In this document: positions 43,392 through 55,960 of the stretch, in pieces
Layout of the letters: the number at the start of each line of letters is the position of its first letter
Position numbering within the stretch: the first letter of the stretch is position 1
From: Gaeumannomyces sp. JS-464
Taxonomy: Eukaryota > Ascomycota > Sordariomycetes > Magnaporthales > Magnaporthaceae
Assembly: GCA_002197995.1 (NCBI GenBank)
Contig: NGZR01000008.1
Location: 992,001-1,056,000 of the forward strand
DNA length: 64,000 nucleotides
Reading direction: 5' to 3'
Notes under the pieces: generated by a model
Told to the model about the DNA's origin: nothing
Seen by the model: only the letters and a program-made list of their open reading frames with translations
Database searches by the model: none
Made by a program: the position numbers and the translations under genes

Positions 43392-46300
43392 TCAGTTTCG
43401 GTAGGCGAACTGCTGCCCCTGCTGCTGCTGTTGCCCATAAGACACCGGCGGCTCCTGAATCGGGGTGTTCGGGCTCGGGGTTGCGGCGAGTGACATGACG
43501 GGGGGCGGCAAGTCGAGCTTGTCCCTGAGGCCTATGAGGAGGTTCAGGCCGATTGTCAGGGCGCTCGTGCGGTGCGCGACGGTCTGAAGGAAGTCAATGG
43601 TTCGCTGGAAGAGAATCCTGGAGCTCGCGGATTTATAAAGGCACGGAGGTGTTGGTCCTGGTAACGGCAGCGAGAGTGATCATTGCCCCATTGACTACAA
43701 AGGACCCCAAAGTGTTAGCAGAGCGGATTAGATGGTATACATACGCTGTAGCTGTACTTACGCGTGAGCGGTACCAAACACATTGGTAATGATAAAGCGC
43801 CGCTCCTTCAGGCCGTGGAAGGCCTTGGTGCTCTCGATGAGAGCCCGGATACCCTTCCTGGCATAATTAAGGATGACAGGGTCGTCGGGATCAACAACCT
43901 CGTTGATGGGATCCGTCCAGTCTATTCCTCTGGGTTGTCACTGCGCTGCTCCTTAAACTTGGAGTTCAGGATGGACTTGATGATGGGCCTGCAGATGATG
44001 TTGGTAGCACCCCAAAACTTGGCCCGCAAGCGCGCATCGAGGATCTCGGTCGCCGGCGGGTCGTTCTCGGGGTCGAACTTGAAGACGGGCGCAACCCAGA
44101 GGTTGGGATCGATCATGTCTGACAGCTGCTGGATCATATCGAGCATGCCGCGGTAGTGCGAACGCTCGATGCGGTCGCCGTAAAGCAGCGTGTGCGCCTT
44201 ATTTAGCTGCTTTCGCAGGTACAGTTGGCCGAGGTAGCTTTTGGCAACACGCTCGTCGATGCCGTTTGCCATAGCGCCGCTAAGGGGGAGCGGGAAATTC
44301 TCCTCGTATGTTAAAATGCCCGACTGTGGGAGATGGAGTTCGGCGATAATGTCGCTTCCAACTGCATGCAGGACCAAAACAGAAAGAAGTATCGCGTGTC
44401 GGCGGCCGAGTTCTGGGGGACGCCCTTCGTGTGACCATCGATCAGGCGGCCGAATTCGCTGGGATCAGGAATACGTGTTAGCACAAGGCCTAGCTAGACG
44501 ACCTTGCAGACAGACCATGGCGCCCGTGACTTACCCTCTCATAAGCTGCTGCACCTTCATCGAGGCAGCCAGGATGTGCGAATAGCTTTCCAACACCCGA
44601 CCCAGCTGTCCATAGTACAGACCGGCCAACAAATTTGCGTAAATGTGCCACAAAGTGCTCCCGCCGACCTGATTTCCGATGATATCAGTCGCGAGGGCGA
44701 GGTAGTCCAGCCCGGGGATAACATCCATATTCCTTTTAGCCTGTCCCTTGAACGGGCTCTGCCCTTCAAAGGACGAACGCCGGCTGGTCGGTCCCGCCCT
44801 CACCAGGTCAGACGTGGGCGAGAGAATCGACTGCACCGTCATGGCCGGGGGCGATCCGTGAGCCGGAGGTGATGGTGGCGTCCCGTTCCGGCCTATAGAT
44901 GACGACCCGCTGCCTATGGACTCGGAGCCGGGCACGACGTCGGGAAGCCCTCCTTGTGCAGGCAGATCTTGCCAAGGGCGAGCACACAAAGCACCACAGC
45001 CGTTTGGATGTGACGCGACATGCGTTGCACCTTAAAGGGGGCGAGCCGGGCTCGGGGCCGCCATCGGATGAGCCGCCCCTCTTCCGCTTCTGACCGATCT
45101 CGTAACGGGAATGCTGTGTTCGCGAACATGGCAACACCGAAATCTTGTTTTGGCTTTGTCAGGACGGCCGAGCCCAAGCTAAGGAGGAACTTATTGATTA
45201 TGCTGTGCAGATCATTCTTGAGAATGATTGGGTGCATGTTTTGGATGTTATCCTCGTAGCTCTGCACCAGCTTCCAGACGGTTGCGGGATCGAGATCAAG
45301 CTCCCCGGTGGTACCCCGCGTGGGTTTTCCGTCTACTGAGGTGACGGCCTGGGGCGTGTCCCCGATAAACCCGCCAATGTGACCCCAGTCGTTGCTTGGA
45401 GAGGGCGAAGGGCCCGTGTCTGGCGATTCCGGCCGGTGGGTATGCTTCCAATGTCCATCATCGAGTCCCTGCTGTGGAGACCCGCGTCCTTGTTGGCTTT
45501 TTGCGGCCCTCGCCCCGGCCTTCACCGCAGCCGTAGATGTGTAGCAGCCCCGCTCCTCCTCGTTTTTAACGGAAATTCGTGCAAATGCTTCGTGTTAATG
45601 CCCTCCTCCCTTTCCAAAAGATCTCCCATCATATGAGCAACAGCCGGCCATTTAAGGAGCAGTCCTGCGCCTGTCGTGTGCTTGCTTGGATTGCAGGCTT
45701 TCCGGGCGGCACTGGTGAGCGTGGAAGCAAGGAGGCATATCTAGCTGTCCTCACTGTCCGTATCCGCATCCTTTTCAACCTCTGGCTCGTCGGCAGTGGT
45801 GCTTCGGCCATGGTCTCATCCTGGACATCGTTATCGTCCTGAACAGAAGGGATCGGTATGTCGGGGTTGATCGGTTCGGTGGCCAACGATTGAGATGCAG
45901 CTCATCCATCTCTACCGGCTCCTTCTTAATGTCGTCTGCCGGGAATCAAACTTTAAGCTAGCCTCAAGTCTTTCGAACCGCGCTTCGAAAGACCGACCAT
46001 CATTTCCAAGCTTCTTTCAAGCTGTTAATGCCCTCAAGGACCTCGACTTGGACCTTATCCGACCTATCGTGTTCAAAGTTTGTCAGCACCGCGAGGTCGT
46101 CTGCCTACAACTATTTCCGCGTCCCATGGCGAAGTCTTACTGTTTAGGGATGGGGTCGCGGTATTTGCATTCCTCTTCTTTTCCCTGCAGTTTTTGCAAG
46201 GCTTCGTCTCGTCGCATTTCGCCTTGAGCTGCCTGCAGTTCTCGCAAGCCTGTGGTTTGAACGTGTCAGCATATATTGCTGGCGTAGGAGCTTGGAAAAC

Positions 46301-46946
46301 GCTGCACCGGGTGCCGTTCGAGACCTACTTGAGAAGCACGCTGGGCTTTTCGCTTGGCTGCTGCTGATGATGAATATGTGGCCAAGTGCAACGCTTCTGG
46401 GCCCGCGCTGGGTGGCCCAGAGCTATACATCTGAGGTGACGGCTCATAAGGCGTTTGCGGTGGAGGCTGAGGCTGAGGCTGGGGCTGGGTCGGGGGCGGC
46501 TGTTGTTGTTGCTGCTGCGGTGGCGGCGGCGGTTGCGAGTGCGGATGCGGAGCCTGAGGCGGATAGCTTGGTGGCCTGTGGTCGCACATCTGGGGCGCCG
46601 GGCCACCGTCGAAGCTCATGTGTCTCCTGTCGTCAATGGGTGACTGCTGCGGAGGGTGAGGAGGGTGTTGTTGCGTATGTTGCTAGCGTTACAGCCGGGG
46701 CTGCTGGTACACCGGACGCCGGCACACTGACGCCTAAACCGGCATCCGAAGCGGCGGGGCGCACCGGCTCATGGGCGAATGGGTGACTATTGTGGAGAGC
46801 GAGAAGGCGGTTGCAGCGGCCGTCACGGTGCTGTTGCTTTGGGTTGTTGGGTGCGACGCCGCCGGCGGCTTTAACGGTGCGATTGTTTCTAATGGCGACT
46901 TGGGAATAACGCAACGGGGGAGGTGGCTCGTTAAAAAGGACATCGG
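43392..46946 (-). pseudogene. Zn2Cys6 fungal transcription factor, heavily frameshifted
   Basis: Pieces in order on the minus strand: an N-terminal Pro/Gln-rich part (from about 46946; MSFDGGPAPQMCDHRPPSYP at 46619), an intron, then the zinc cluster ACENCRQLKAKCDETKPCKN ... ECKYRDPIPKQ with all six cysteines (about 46255-46150). Next come the linker HTTGAGLLLKWPAV and the fungal-specific TF domain: LVQSYEDNIQNMHPIILKND, KICLHKEG, DYLALATDIIGNQVGGSTLW, DTRYFFLFWSCMQLE, ILTYEENFPLPLS and FWGATNIICRPIIKSILNSK. The end is VSYGQQQQQGQQFAYRN (TGA 43394-43392). Frames change at least six times, for example near 46170, 45125, 45040, 44940 and 44355, and a TAG follows at about 43922. The family regulates transcription from the nucleus; the regulon cannot be inferred. 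Clearly a pseudogene. Confidence 0.75.
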
Positions 46947-49707
46947 AAGGTAAAACCTGGGGAAGGGGACGTGTGGCTGCAACGATCTCCAGGGGAATTT
47001 AACTCGATCTGGACAGCTGCAACGCTGCAGACTATCACCCTTGTCGGTGACGTCCGGTAATTGGACGACGCCTTGTGTTGGCGTGGCCGGGTATGCCGCG
47101 GACGTACTAGCCTGACTGCGGGGTTTTCTCCAACACAGCGAAAGGAAGGGTTGCTGAGGTGGAATGGACAAACATTTAGCCCTGTTGGGCATCCCGCGCG
47201 ACCCAGGAGCCTTGGCTACCACACGGAGGTGCGAAAGGCCCACCGAATGCTGCATGGCCTAGGTTGTTGTATTACAGAATAAGTTAGGTATAGAAGCTGA
47301 TGGTGGGCCCCTGTCGTTTCGGGAGCTAACGACAGGAAGAGTGTGGCACACCAGTTGGCCTCTTATGGTCTTGTATGTACCCCTCCCCATATTCATCACA
47401 CCCCACCGCCTTTTTCCCGTGGCTCCTGCCCACAAAGTTCATCCAATCTGTGCCTAGTTTGGGATGGTTCCACAAAATTGGACTCCCACGAGTTGGACCC
47501 GGCTTGGGCTGAACTGGGGGCAACGTCATCGGGTTTCCTGGTCGCTCCTGGGACGTCAAATCATAGCGGTTTCCATTGATTTCAGGTAAATGATTTGCGC
47601 CCTCGCCCTGGTCCAGGGGGTGTTTGTCATGTACCCATGGGGTCGACTTCTTATCTCCCTGGCAAAAGGCATTGCGTACGTCAGCGTGCAGCAAGGTGCA
47701 GCAAGGGGTGAAGAAACCTGTTGTAGGGCAGTCCAAATAAAGGAACTGGTCGGTAGGCGCCCCAGCTCGCCGTTTAGCACAATCGCACTGTGATCCACTC
47801 TGCCATAGTGAGGTGGATGAAATGGATAAGTTATCTGCCATCCGCTAATTTTGTCCCAGGCTAGAGATTTTAACCAATTAAAAAAAGAGAACGGTGGCGC
47901 CCGTGCCCACCCGACCGGGCTACTGCACACTCCCTTTCATCCCACACCCGCCCCATTGCCCCTGCCAAATCCTGCAGGTTTCGGTTGCACCTTGTCCACG
48001 CCGTCCACTTATGTCCGCCAGCAAAACAGTGCGCGAAGGGATTTGCGCGACGACCCAGCCGCACAATCACACCGGTTAGCCTCGCTCACGGGCCACGCGC
48101 CCCAGCAGATCCGATTGGTGTGCTCAGGTCTTTTCAACCACGCTACTACTAGGTATAATGGGTATGTTACCACCCAACTCCACGTTTTGCACTAGTAAGG
48201 GGCCCCCTGGCCGGCCCACTGCGAAAACCAAACGCCAATAGGAAACGCTTATATTTTTGCTAAAAGGAAAATGGTACCTTTGGTCTTTTAAAATGAAAAA
48301 CTTCAACGCCGTATTTATTTTTAAAGCTATCACCATTTTATATGCATGCCGTTGGCGTTAATAAATCCTGCATCCTCTGGGGCATTGTTGCAAGCAGATC
48401 TGATTTTTTTTTCAGTAAGGTACCTTTTCCAGCAGGGGTGGGACCCTGGCTTGATTTGGCCGTATTTGGCTAAGCGCTAACATGGGGGGGCTGGTCGAGT
48501 ACCTGAGGGTGGGTGGTTACTTTCCTATGCCACCATAGTAGTACCTTTCGGATTCCCAACCACGCTAGCATTTCCTCGCCCCAATCCGCCTTTCCCTGCC
48601 CGGCCGGGGTACTGCACATCCACCTGGTCGCCTAATTGGTCGCTGCCGGCTACTAGGGTTCAACCCCTGGGCGAGACCCCCGCCGTCAGACCGCCGTTGA
48701 CCAATAGTTGCCGATCCAGAGCAAGGCAGCAAGCACCAACAGTCCCACGCCGACGGCACGCCAGGACATCCGTCGAGATTCGAGCACTGGTTTAGGTGGG
48801 CATTTGCCCCAAACCATCGCCAAGTATGCTAATGAATCGTGTTCATAGCCTGCCGACACTGATAGCAAGTTAGCTTATACATCAAAAGGCGATAAGATAT
48901 GTGCTTACCTTGAGAGGCCTTATTAATGGATTGGGACATCTGGGGTAAAGTGGTTGCAGCGGTTTTTCTTCGGGAAGGGGAGATGTGTTGATTGGGTTGT
49001 TATGAAGGGTGGTTGTAGCAACTCCCTACTGGACTTGGGGGCCTTTTAAAAAGCGGCATTGGATGCCCCTTCGGCTCAGGTCGGCGTGCCGGGTCACCTT
49101 GCAGAATTCGTTCCGGGGTCTACACCGCTGTCACGGCGCTGCGTGGTGGCTGCAGGGACTTTCATTTGCCAGGGGTCGGGCATTCTGGTCACACCGTGGC
49201 ACCTCTCGGTGTTCGGGGACAAATACACCCGCGGAGTTCAGCGTTGGAAGGGGGGAAGGGGGGAGGGGGGGTGGCACATCCCATTTACCCCGCTAATGCA
49301 GTCCACGTCTTAGGCCAAATGCATGTCCACCTAACACAAGCCAACTGTTGCCACACCATTGAACGAACCCCCTCCAGTTTTTTTTTTTTTCGACCTCTCG
49401 GCTGAGCCCCCTTTCAATTCCACAAACGCGTTTGAGCAGAGCCGCATGGGCTTAGCACCCTGAACAGTCCAATGCTTAACCCCGCTGACATCGGTGGTGC
49501 TCCTGGATCTTGCCTTCTTAGAACCTAAGCTACGGCTAAGTTTTTGAGCCGCATGTTTACGGACCCTCTATGGCCCCCTATTTTACGCTCGCTGCCATCG
49601 TCCTCCTCGTTTTAGGGTCCTCCTCCGTATCGCCCTTTCCACGTCGTTTGTTGCAATTCCAGCCTGGTCCCGAGCACTCCAGACAATTGCGGCGTATCCC
49701 CTGCGTC
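46947..49707. other. Long intergenic stretch with repeat R3
   Basis: No supported gene in 2.7 kb. R3 lies at 48595-48720 and a fragment of it at about 47915-47940. The minus frame 47326-47841 has no recognisable family. Confidence 0.4.
48595..48720 (+). repeat. Repeat R3, copy 1
   Basis: GCCCGGCCGGGGTACTGCAC, GGTCGCTGCCGGCTACTAGG and GAGACCCCCGCCGTCAGACC match the reverse complement of 61310-61560, where an extra piece of about 100 bases separates the two blocks. Confidence 0.55.
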
Positions 49708-51944
49708 ATGTCCATTCGTCGCCTGCCATGGGAAATAGTATCGTATATTGTGCAAGACCTAGATCTGGAAGACTTTGTCAGTCTCTCCTTGTCCTGTCGA
49801 CACTTTCAGTCACTTGTCCGAGACGATAACATATGCAGGACTCCTCGAGGTTGGTGTTTTGTCTTCTCCGTTTCCCATTCCCTTTTTATCATCTTCTTCC
49901 TGTCTTCCTCTTTTCACATGTTCCTCCTCGGTATCCCCTCCCGCCACCTCGCTCTGCTCGCTCCCCTGGGTCTAGTAAAGAACCCTAGCTGACCAAGTCG
50001 TCGGTGGCGCAGTCGCGGGTCCCATCGGCGCCCGAAAGCCAGTCAGCTCGCAAGACGAAGAAATACGCGCGTGAGCTACAAACTAGTCAAGCGAAGGGCT
50101 GCCATCTCATCAGCCTCACCGTATCTCGTTGCTTTGGTTGCGGACGCTGCCGAGTCATTTGTCTACAATGACGGCGTCCTTTGCTATCTGAGCGAGGGCT
50201 GCCTCCGAGTGCTCGATCTCATCAACTCGGCAACCCAGGAGATCGTCGTTAACGTCCACACGCTTCGTGTGCTAGTCCCGACCTGCCACAACCTAAAGAG
50301 TATCAGATTTGCGAGTTCAGGCTAGTGCACTACTCGCATGGCTTTGTAACCTGCCGCTACAGTCACAGAGGTCCGTCGCCGGCTGGATCGTTGTCATCAA
50401 CCTGGCCAAAGGCCGCGTCTTCAGCCATGTGCTTGAGTCGGCACACAACTTATCGCTCGGAATGACGACCGGTTTCTCTATTATGGTACGCACACGGACA
50501 CCTCGGACACCGGCCATCGCCGCTGGGAGATGCGAGGCTGCGACCTCCGAGAGGAGACTTGGTGTGAGCACAAGCTTCGCCTGACCGACATTGTGGGCTC
50601 CGAGGTTGGCAAAAACATTTGCTTCGAAATCATCGACGGCTATTTTTATTGCGTCGCAAACCAGGCCCTATTCGAACGCGAGGAATCGCCTGGACGTCCT
50701 ACTACACCTATCTCAGGTTTCCCGTTAACCGCCCCAAGCCCCAGAACGTCGAGGCTGTCGAGCCTGAGGAGATCTGGCGCAGACTGCACGCCGAAGGACC
50801 AATCGATGATCGCTGGACCTTTTTGCGCCTTACAAAAAACGAATCCACCGGTGCCCTGACGGTGGTTGAGGGCCGTAAGGAGTGGATAAACGCAAGCAGC
50901 AAAAGCCGCCGGACGTACTACTCGAGCGAACTTCTGTTTCCAGGCCAAGGCGAGCAAGCTTCTTCAGAAGGCAACCTTGAGGGTCTCTCGTCGGGGTCTG
51001 GTCTCGGCACGCCATTAAGTCGGATCGAGGACTCAAAGTCGGAAACGAACAGTCATACGCCCGATGCCCTACAACGTTCATCCTGGCGACGACGCCTCCA
51101 CCCCTCGGACATTCACTGTCAACAACTCGCTTATGCTATCCTACCACCTGTCGTGCCAGAGCCATCTGGATCTGGTGAACGACCCTTTGCCAACGGACCC
51201 CTACCAGAATCAGAGATTGCGACTTAGAGCAGGATCGAGACGTCCCCGCCTTAAGTCAGAAGCAGGGGAGCTGGAAATTGCGCCCAGGAGCCTCTCAAGT
51301 AATCCCTCCTATCCGGAGAATGAGATACACAGCTTACAAAGCATCCGACATTGTGCTCTGGCCTCCAGCGCACTGGGAGCAAGAGCATGGCTGCGGCCGT
51401 CGATGAGCTCTACAACATCCTCAGCCCGCCTGGGTATCGAGGGGATGTCTCGGCAATGTGGGACGAGAGGTCGTTGTGCTACGCTACTGGCCAGGATAGT
51501 CGGAACATCGTTTTCGTGTCGTTTGATCCTTCGATCCGGCTGCGAGGAATCAGGCCCTGGCGTGGGGGCATCAACGAGGGGAGCGAGGCAGTGGCTGCAG
51601 GTCGCCATGGGCTCCTATTTGGCGGTGTATTATTGACGCCTGACATGCAGGATCGATCGACGGAGGGTCGCCCAAGCAGCCCAGGAACAAATTGGGAGGT
51701 GCAAGTGCCTCGGGCCACGTCGAACAAGGGAAACGGCAAGGCAGTGTGGAGCCACCGGGACAACCTGTCATCGGCTTCCGCCGACGTCACATCGCCTGCC
51801 GCGCCTGTCGTGGAAACAGGATCTAGCAGTGCGGCGATAGATGGCGCCCTCGCAAGCGCAGAGGGGAGCCAAAAGCCGAGGTGGATCTGGTCCGAGCGTC
51901 CGAGGTACAGCGTGATCCAGAAGGGATTCCATTTCGCGTCATAA
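49708..51944 (+). pseudogene. F-box protein, multiply frameshifted
   Basis: ATG 49708 starts an F-box: MSIRRLPWEIVSYIVQDLDL, then EDFVSLSLSCRHFQSLVRDD. After an intron of about 150 nt the body continues in changing frames: ISSASPYLVALVADAAESFV, GCLRVLDLINSATQEIVVNV, DGYFYCVANQALFEREES, RRLHAEGPIDDRWTFLRLTK, ELYNILSPPGYRGDVSAMWD, LCYATGQDSRNIVFVSFDP and KPRWIWSERPRYSVIQKGFH, ending at 51944. At least five frame changes are needed. F-box proteins recruit substrates to SCF ubiquitin ligases through Skp1. The C-terminal part resembles the beta-propeller-like body of uncharacterised fungal F-box proteins; the substrate is unknown. Cannot be made as one protein. Confidence 0.65.
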
Positions 51945-52559
51945 GGTCGGCGAAAGCAGGGCGATGGTCGCACTTTACTTTTGACTGCTACTGCATTGCA
52001 GGTGCATTGCAGTCCGTTTTGGTGCTTTGGCGATGGCGTATTTGGGTTCCGAAAAATAAAGCAAGTAATACGTTCCAGGCCTGCACCTTCGATATTGTGA
52101 ACGCGTGGGCCCCGCTGGTGCTTTCCTAAAAATGATGAATCACGGCTCCAAATACACCATCCGCTGCTTCCGATAAATGCTAAAGTACGTCCCCCGAACC
52201 AAAACCCATGGGTGCCCATGGCCGGAACGTAGCGGGGAGGCTGAACATTACAACATCAGCACATGTCCTCCTTGGCATCTGACCCGGGGCGCATCATGAC
52301 TCACTGTGTTCGCGTGCTGGTGAGAAATTGAGATACAAGCCCTTTCCATTACCGTCGAGAGCGCGGATGGGTACGTGAGGCCTGGCCTCGCTGTTGCTCT
52401 GCTCCTCCCAGGCACTCGTCGTAAACGATTCGGCCATGAGAGACCGCGCATTGCGGACGTGGGGCTGGGCGGCCAGCCACTTCAGGACCTGTTGATAGAT
52501 GTCATCGTCGCTGCATCTTCGTCGGGTTGGCATCCTTATCTTCACCTTCTACCTATGTC

Positions 52560-52920
52560 TTTTGAAGATTGCCTTGTCTCGCTAGAGCGAACGCCCGGTT
52601 TGTTGCTGCACGGACTGCTAGCTCCAGTTTGCCGCTCTGCCGTAACACTGCACGGTCCGGCCACATGCGCTAATAAAGCAGGCAGGGTTGTGGTGGATGT
52701 CACACCGGTAGGGGGCTGTATCAGTTGAGTGAGGCCCTGTCACCGGCCACCCAGGTTTGAAGTAGCCCAACAACCAAAGGTAGACGGGTGCATTTTGGTG
52801 GGTGTGGAAACTATACGCCCATACTTGCTTGGAGATGATCGCCCTCGTAGCCGCCAGCCCCGGGCATTGGGCGTTCCAGTCATTGCATAGGTCAAGACAA
52901 ACAACCCTCCAGCCTTTCAA
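52560..52920 (-). repeat. Repeat R1 copy
   Basis: Reads AGCGAACGCCCGGTTTGTTG at 52586 and GCTCCAGTTTGCCGCT at 52620, then on the other strand TTCCACACCCACCAAAATGC and GGTGGCCGGTGACAGGGCCT as in 36064-36256. The two orientations meeting here suggest a rearranged or nested element. Confidence 0.55.
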
Positions 52921-53276
52921 CAAGTGAAAACCTCTTGCTTTTTCATCCTCTCCCAGGTGTCGGTATCGTATCACTCGCTTTCCCTACATGGCTCGAGGGT
53001 TACATCGGGAGTGAGCTGTCTTGCGCGCCGCCCTTTCTTGCTGAGAAGGGGTGCTCCAAAGGTTAGTCCAGAGGTACCAGCTCATCGACCGGTACGTGGC
53101 AACGCAATGTCCGCAAATCCACGCTAGTATTTTCGGGCAAATAGGTCCCCCGCTCGGCACCCCTACCGGTGGGTGGGTCTTTGGTGTGTGAATAGCGATT
53201 CACTCGCTGAGGAACGGGGTTCCACAGGCAGGGAGAGCAGTCTAGCCTCCGGGTTGCGCGCTCTGGTACAAACGGA

Positions 53277-53600
53277 AGGGTGGTGTATCGGGGGGCGAAG
53301 AAGGGCTGCAGCCACTGACCAGGGAACACGGGCTGCCAGCTGGTTCGAGATTGCTGCCCTGCGGTGACCCGGCCACCGCTGCTACCGTCACCACGGGGGC
53401 TTCGCCATTTGCCGACTACATTTGCCGATGAGGTGTCAACTTCCAAATCCGTTGGCTAGACAAGTAAGCTAGCGCGATTGCCTTGCATGCGCCCAAGCAT
53501 CTGCCCGTGTTTCGAAAGGAAGGGGTGGAAAGTTCTGATTTGTGATTTTGACAATAGAATCCGGGCGATTTACACCATGAAATAAGCTCGATACCGTCAG
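53277..53600 (+). repeat. Repeat R1 copy
   Basis: Parallels 41787-42052: GAAGGGCTGCAGCC, GGGCTGCCAGCTGGTTC, CCAAATCCGTTGGCTAGA, CATGC..., GTTTCGAAAGG, GGAAAGTTC and CGGGCGATTTACAC, in the same order, with a 40-base insertion after ACCGTCACCACGGG. Confidence 0.6.
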
Positions 53601-53871
53601 GTTCCATTCTCGGGCAACAGCGCCGGAGATGTTGTCTTTGCCCGAACCCCCGATATTACACGACCAGCTGTGACGGTAGCCCACCGAACGTCCTATTTGT
53701 CTCCAGCTTACTCCGGCCGTAATATAAGGGTTGGAAAATCCCACCTAGTTTGCTTCATTTCTTTTTTTATCACTCGCCACAACCAAGGCTTAACATTCGG
53801 AATTCTGCATTTACCATGAGCCAGCTGGCCAAAACACGGCTGCCAATCTATCAATTTCATAATATCTCCCA

Positions 53872-54350
53872 ATGCCAGGTAAGATTTCCCGAAAGAAATT
53901 GCAAACATATTCCCTGACGTTTTGTGTAGAAATGCTCCGGTTTTGGATGGGAAGACATATCGGTTTTGCGGCCAAAATACGCAGCTGCTACCCGAACACT
54001 ACTTCGTCCTTATCGACCAGCAAGGGAACCCGAGGTTTATTTCCGGTCTTTCTGATGGATGAGCGCCTGTATTGGGCAGGGACGACGGAAGACATCGCTG
54101 AGAAAGCGAACGAGATGAAACTCCTTTGGGATGGATTCTTACAACAGGGGCAATCACGGGATATTGTGCAAGTGCAAAAGTATATTAATAGCCTCATGGA
54201 TGGGATGGGTCGTTGATGAGTCGGAGGTGATTTCCGTGGAAGAAGAATGGGAGGAGGCTGCCCAGCAGGGATGGGTCACCCAACTCTCTCCTGAGGTAGC
54301 CGCCATGTCGCAGGAGGTTAATGGTACTCTTAGGCAGCAGCGGTCCTAAC
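53872..54350 (+). pseudogene. Unrecognised gene remnant
   Basis: Two overlapping frames have protein-like stretches. One reads PVLDGKTYRFCGQNTQLLPE then HYFVLIDQQGNPRFISGLSD before a TGA at 54060. The other continues DERLYWAGTTEDIAEKANEM and LLWDGFLQQGQSRDIVQVQK, with a further piece EEEWEEAAQQGWVTQLSPEV in a third frame. Together they look like one gene with frame changes. I cannot assign a family. Confidence 0.35.
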
Positions 54351-55329
54351 CATGTATTCTTAAACTACTACATCTGCCGGGCGCCGCCCCTCCTTGTCTC
54401 CATACAGGGTCAACATCTCCTCAACATAAGCCCTAGTGCAGGTGGTTGGTGGCAGCAACAGCAGCAAACGAAAGGGAAGGTGCAGCTTGCGGATCCGCTT
54501 CGTCGGCGGCGCTTGCAGCACCTGCACGGGATCGGGATCGCCAACAAGGGGCTCGGACAATCCGATCCTTGGCAGCCACGGCCTCCCACACCCTCCCGCT
54601 GACCAGTTGCCTAATTTGGATCCCACCAATTAACGGCAGGTTACTCGCCCGCCAACGTCCGCAAAACTTGGGGGCCGAATCGGGAATGTTGCGACTGTTC
54701 GGGCCACCTCATATCGATCTTCTCGATGCAGGCCCGCATGGAGCCTAACCAAATCCAGCCAGGCCGGGTCCACCTTTGTGGAACAGGGTTTTATCCGAAT
54801 TAGGAAGCCTGCAACGGTGCCACGCTAGCGCCAGCTGCCCGCAAAAGAGGCGTCCAATGAGTCCCTCCCCGTGTTGTTCAGGGACATTTACCCCTGTCCT
54901 TGTCCTGCGTAGCGTCGATTCCAACGATTCATTTCAACAAGACCCCCGCTCGCGCCCCCTGTCACGATCCAACCCAAACATTGCAATGTGCAATTGCACA
55001 CGAGACTTGTCGGGATGGTGATAAGAAAGCGGTAGTCGGGTCGGGCGGGGATTGGAGGCTGCACCTGTCGGTGGTTAAGCAGGGCAGCCGTCCAATTGGG
55101 AGGCGAATCGCTCAGAGTTGTGGGAACAGGGTGTCTCTGACAGGCGTGACTGGCTCTCTGCACACCCCCGGCATGGCGAGTCCCCGGCCCATGCCACGGC
55201 GTGCGGCTTACGGAGTGGATCCAATTTCCCCGGCTTTGGATGCTGGGGCTAGCCGCATTCGTTTTGGGGGTGGATCACCCGCTGGTCTCGCCAACAACAG
55301 CGTCATCGCGGTCCTTCTCTGGTCTGCCA
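54351..55329. other. Intergenic stretch, no supported gene
   Basis: No supported gene; several 80-100 codon frames with low-complexity composition are present and judged to be chance. Confidence 0.4.
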
Positions 55330-55960
55330 GCGGAGGCCGGACACGAGGTGACCGGTTTTTTCCTTTTTTTTTTAATTCCTCCTTAAAACTTCACATCCAT
55401 ATCTTAATACCCATAAAGCAGCCATAATGCCCCGTTCTTTGGAAGCTATTTACACCCGTTCAAGCCTCTACCCTACAGCCTTGTCAGCTATTAAAAATAA
55501 AACATAAAAAAGCACCGTTACGAACCAGCTTGACCATTTAAAGCCAGAACACAAACCAGCAGAAAAGTACGGAAAAAAATGGCGAACCAGTGCCAGCATG
55601 TTTGGGATCTGATCAAGTCAGACACCAACCTGCTCCTGTGGTATTGCGGATTCTGCCACGATGGTCCCAGGGCATATATTTGGCAGTGTAGATTCTGCAC
55701 GGTCAAGGCGTGCCGCACCTGCGCCGGCGTCTAATCTCTGCCGCTGGACGGCTCCCACCCAGGCGGCTGGCCCAGGGCGAGCAAGCACGCTGGCGGGCGT
55801 GTTACAGGTCGATGCAGCCAACTGTGGTGTGCAACGCAGCAGAGTTTGGAAGCGGTATCAGGAAGCCTATGTCAACCCAGGGGCGAGACACTTTTCCAGG
55901 GGGTCACTTGGAAGGCGTGCATGGCGTCCGTCCTACCTCAACACGAAAGGTCAAGAACCA
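55330..55960 (+). repeat. Duplicated unit with zinc-protein gene, copy 2
   Basis: Starts GCGGAGGCCGGACACGAGGT and follows 31168-31735 through CATAAAGCAGCCATAATG, the zinc-protein gene, CTCTGCCGCTGGACGGCTC and GGAAGGCGTGCATGGCGTC. Differences are frequent in the non-coding parts, and this copy has an extra 40-50 bases near 55830-55890. Confidence 0.65.
55579..55734 (+). CDS. 51-aa zinc-finger-like protein, copy 2
   Basis: Intact frame of the same length as copy 1, ATG 55579 to TAA 55734. It keeps Cys5, His7, Cys23, Cys26, Cys37, Cys40, Cys45 and Cys48 and the block WDLIKSDTNLL. Substitutions are concentrated between ligands (CAFCQDGPKSY becomes CGFCHDGPRAY; CQLKACRKC becomes CTVKACRTC). There is no upstream in-frame ATG here, which settles the start for both copies. 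Conservation of every predicted metal ligand while the surroundings diverge argues that both copies have been under selection since the duplication. Function unknown. Confidence 0.72.
   Translation: MANQCQHVWDLIKSDTNLLLWYCGFCHDGPRAYIWQCRFCTVKACRTCAGV

Larger units (their letters stand above)
51945..53871. other. Intergenic stretch with two R1 copies
   Basis: No supported gene. R1 copies at 52560-52920 (minus orientation for its right half) and 53277-53600. Confidence 0.5.

Noticed and set aside
46292..46786. 164-codon plus-strand Ala/Glu-rich frame
   Set aside because: It is antisense to the Pro/Gln-rich N-terminus of the zinc-cluster regulator and arises from its repeats.
47326..47841. 171-codon minus-strand frame
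   Set aside because: Considered as a retroelement remnant, but no reverse transcriptase, integrase or gag motif is present.
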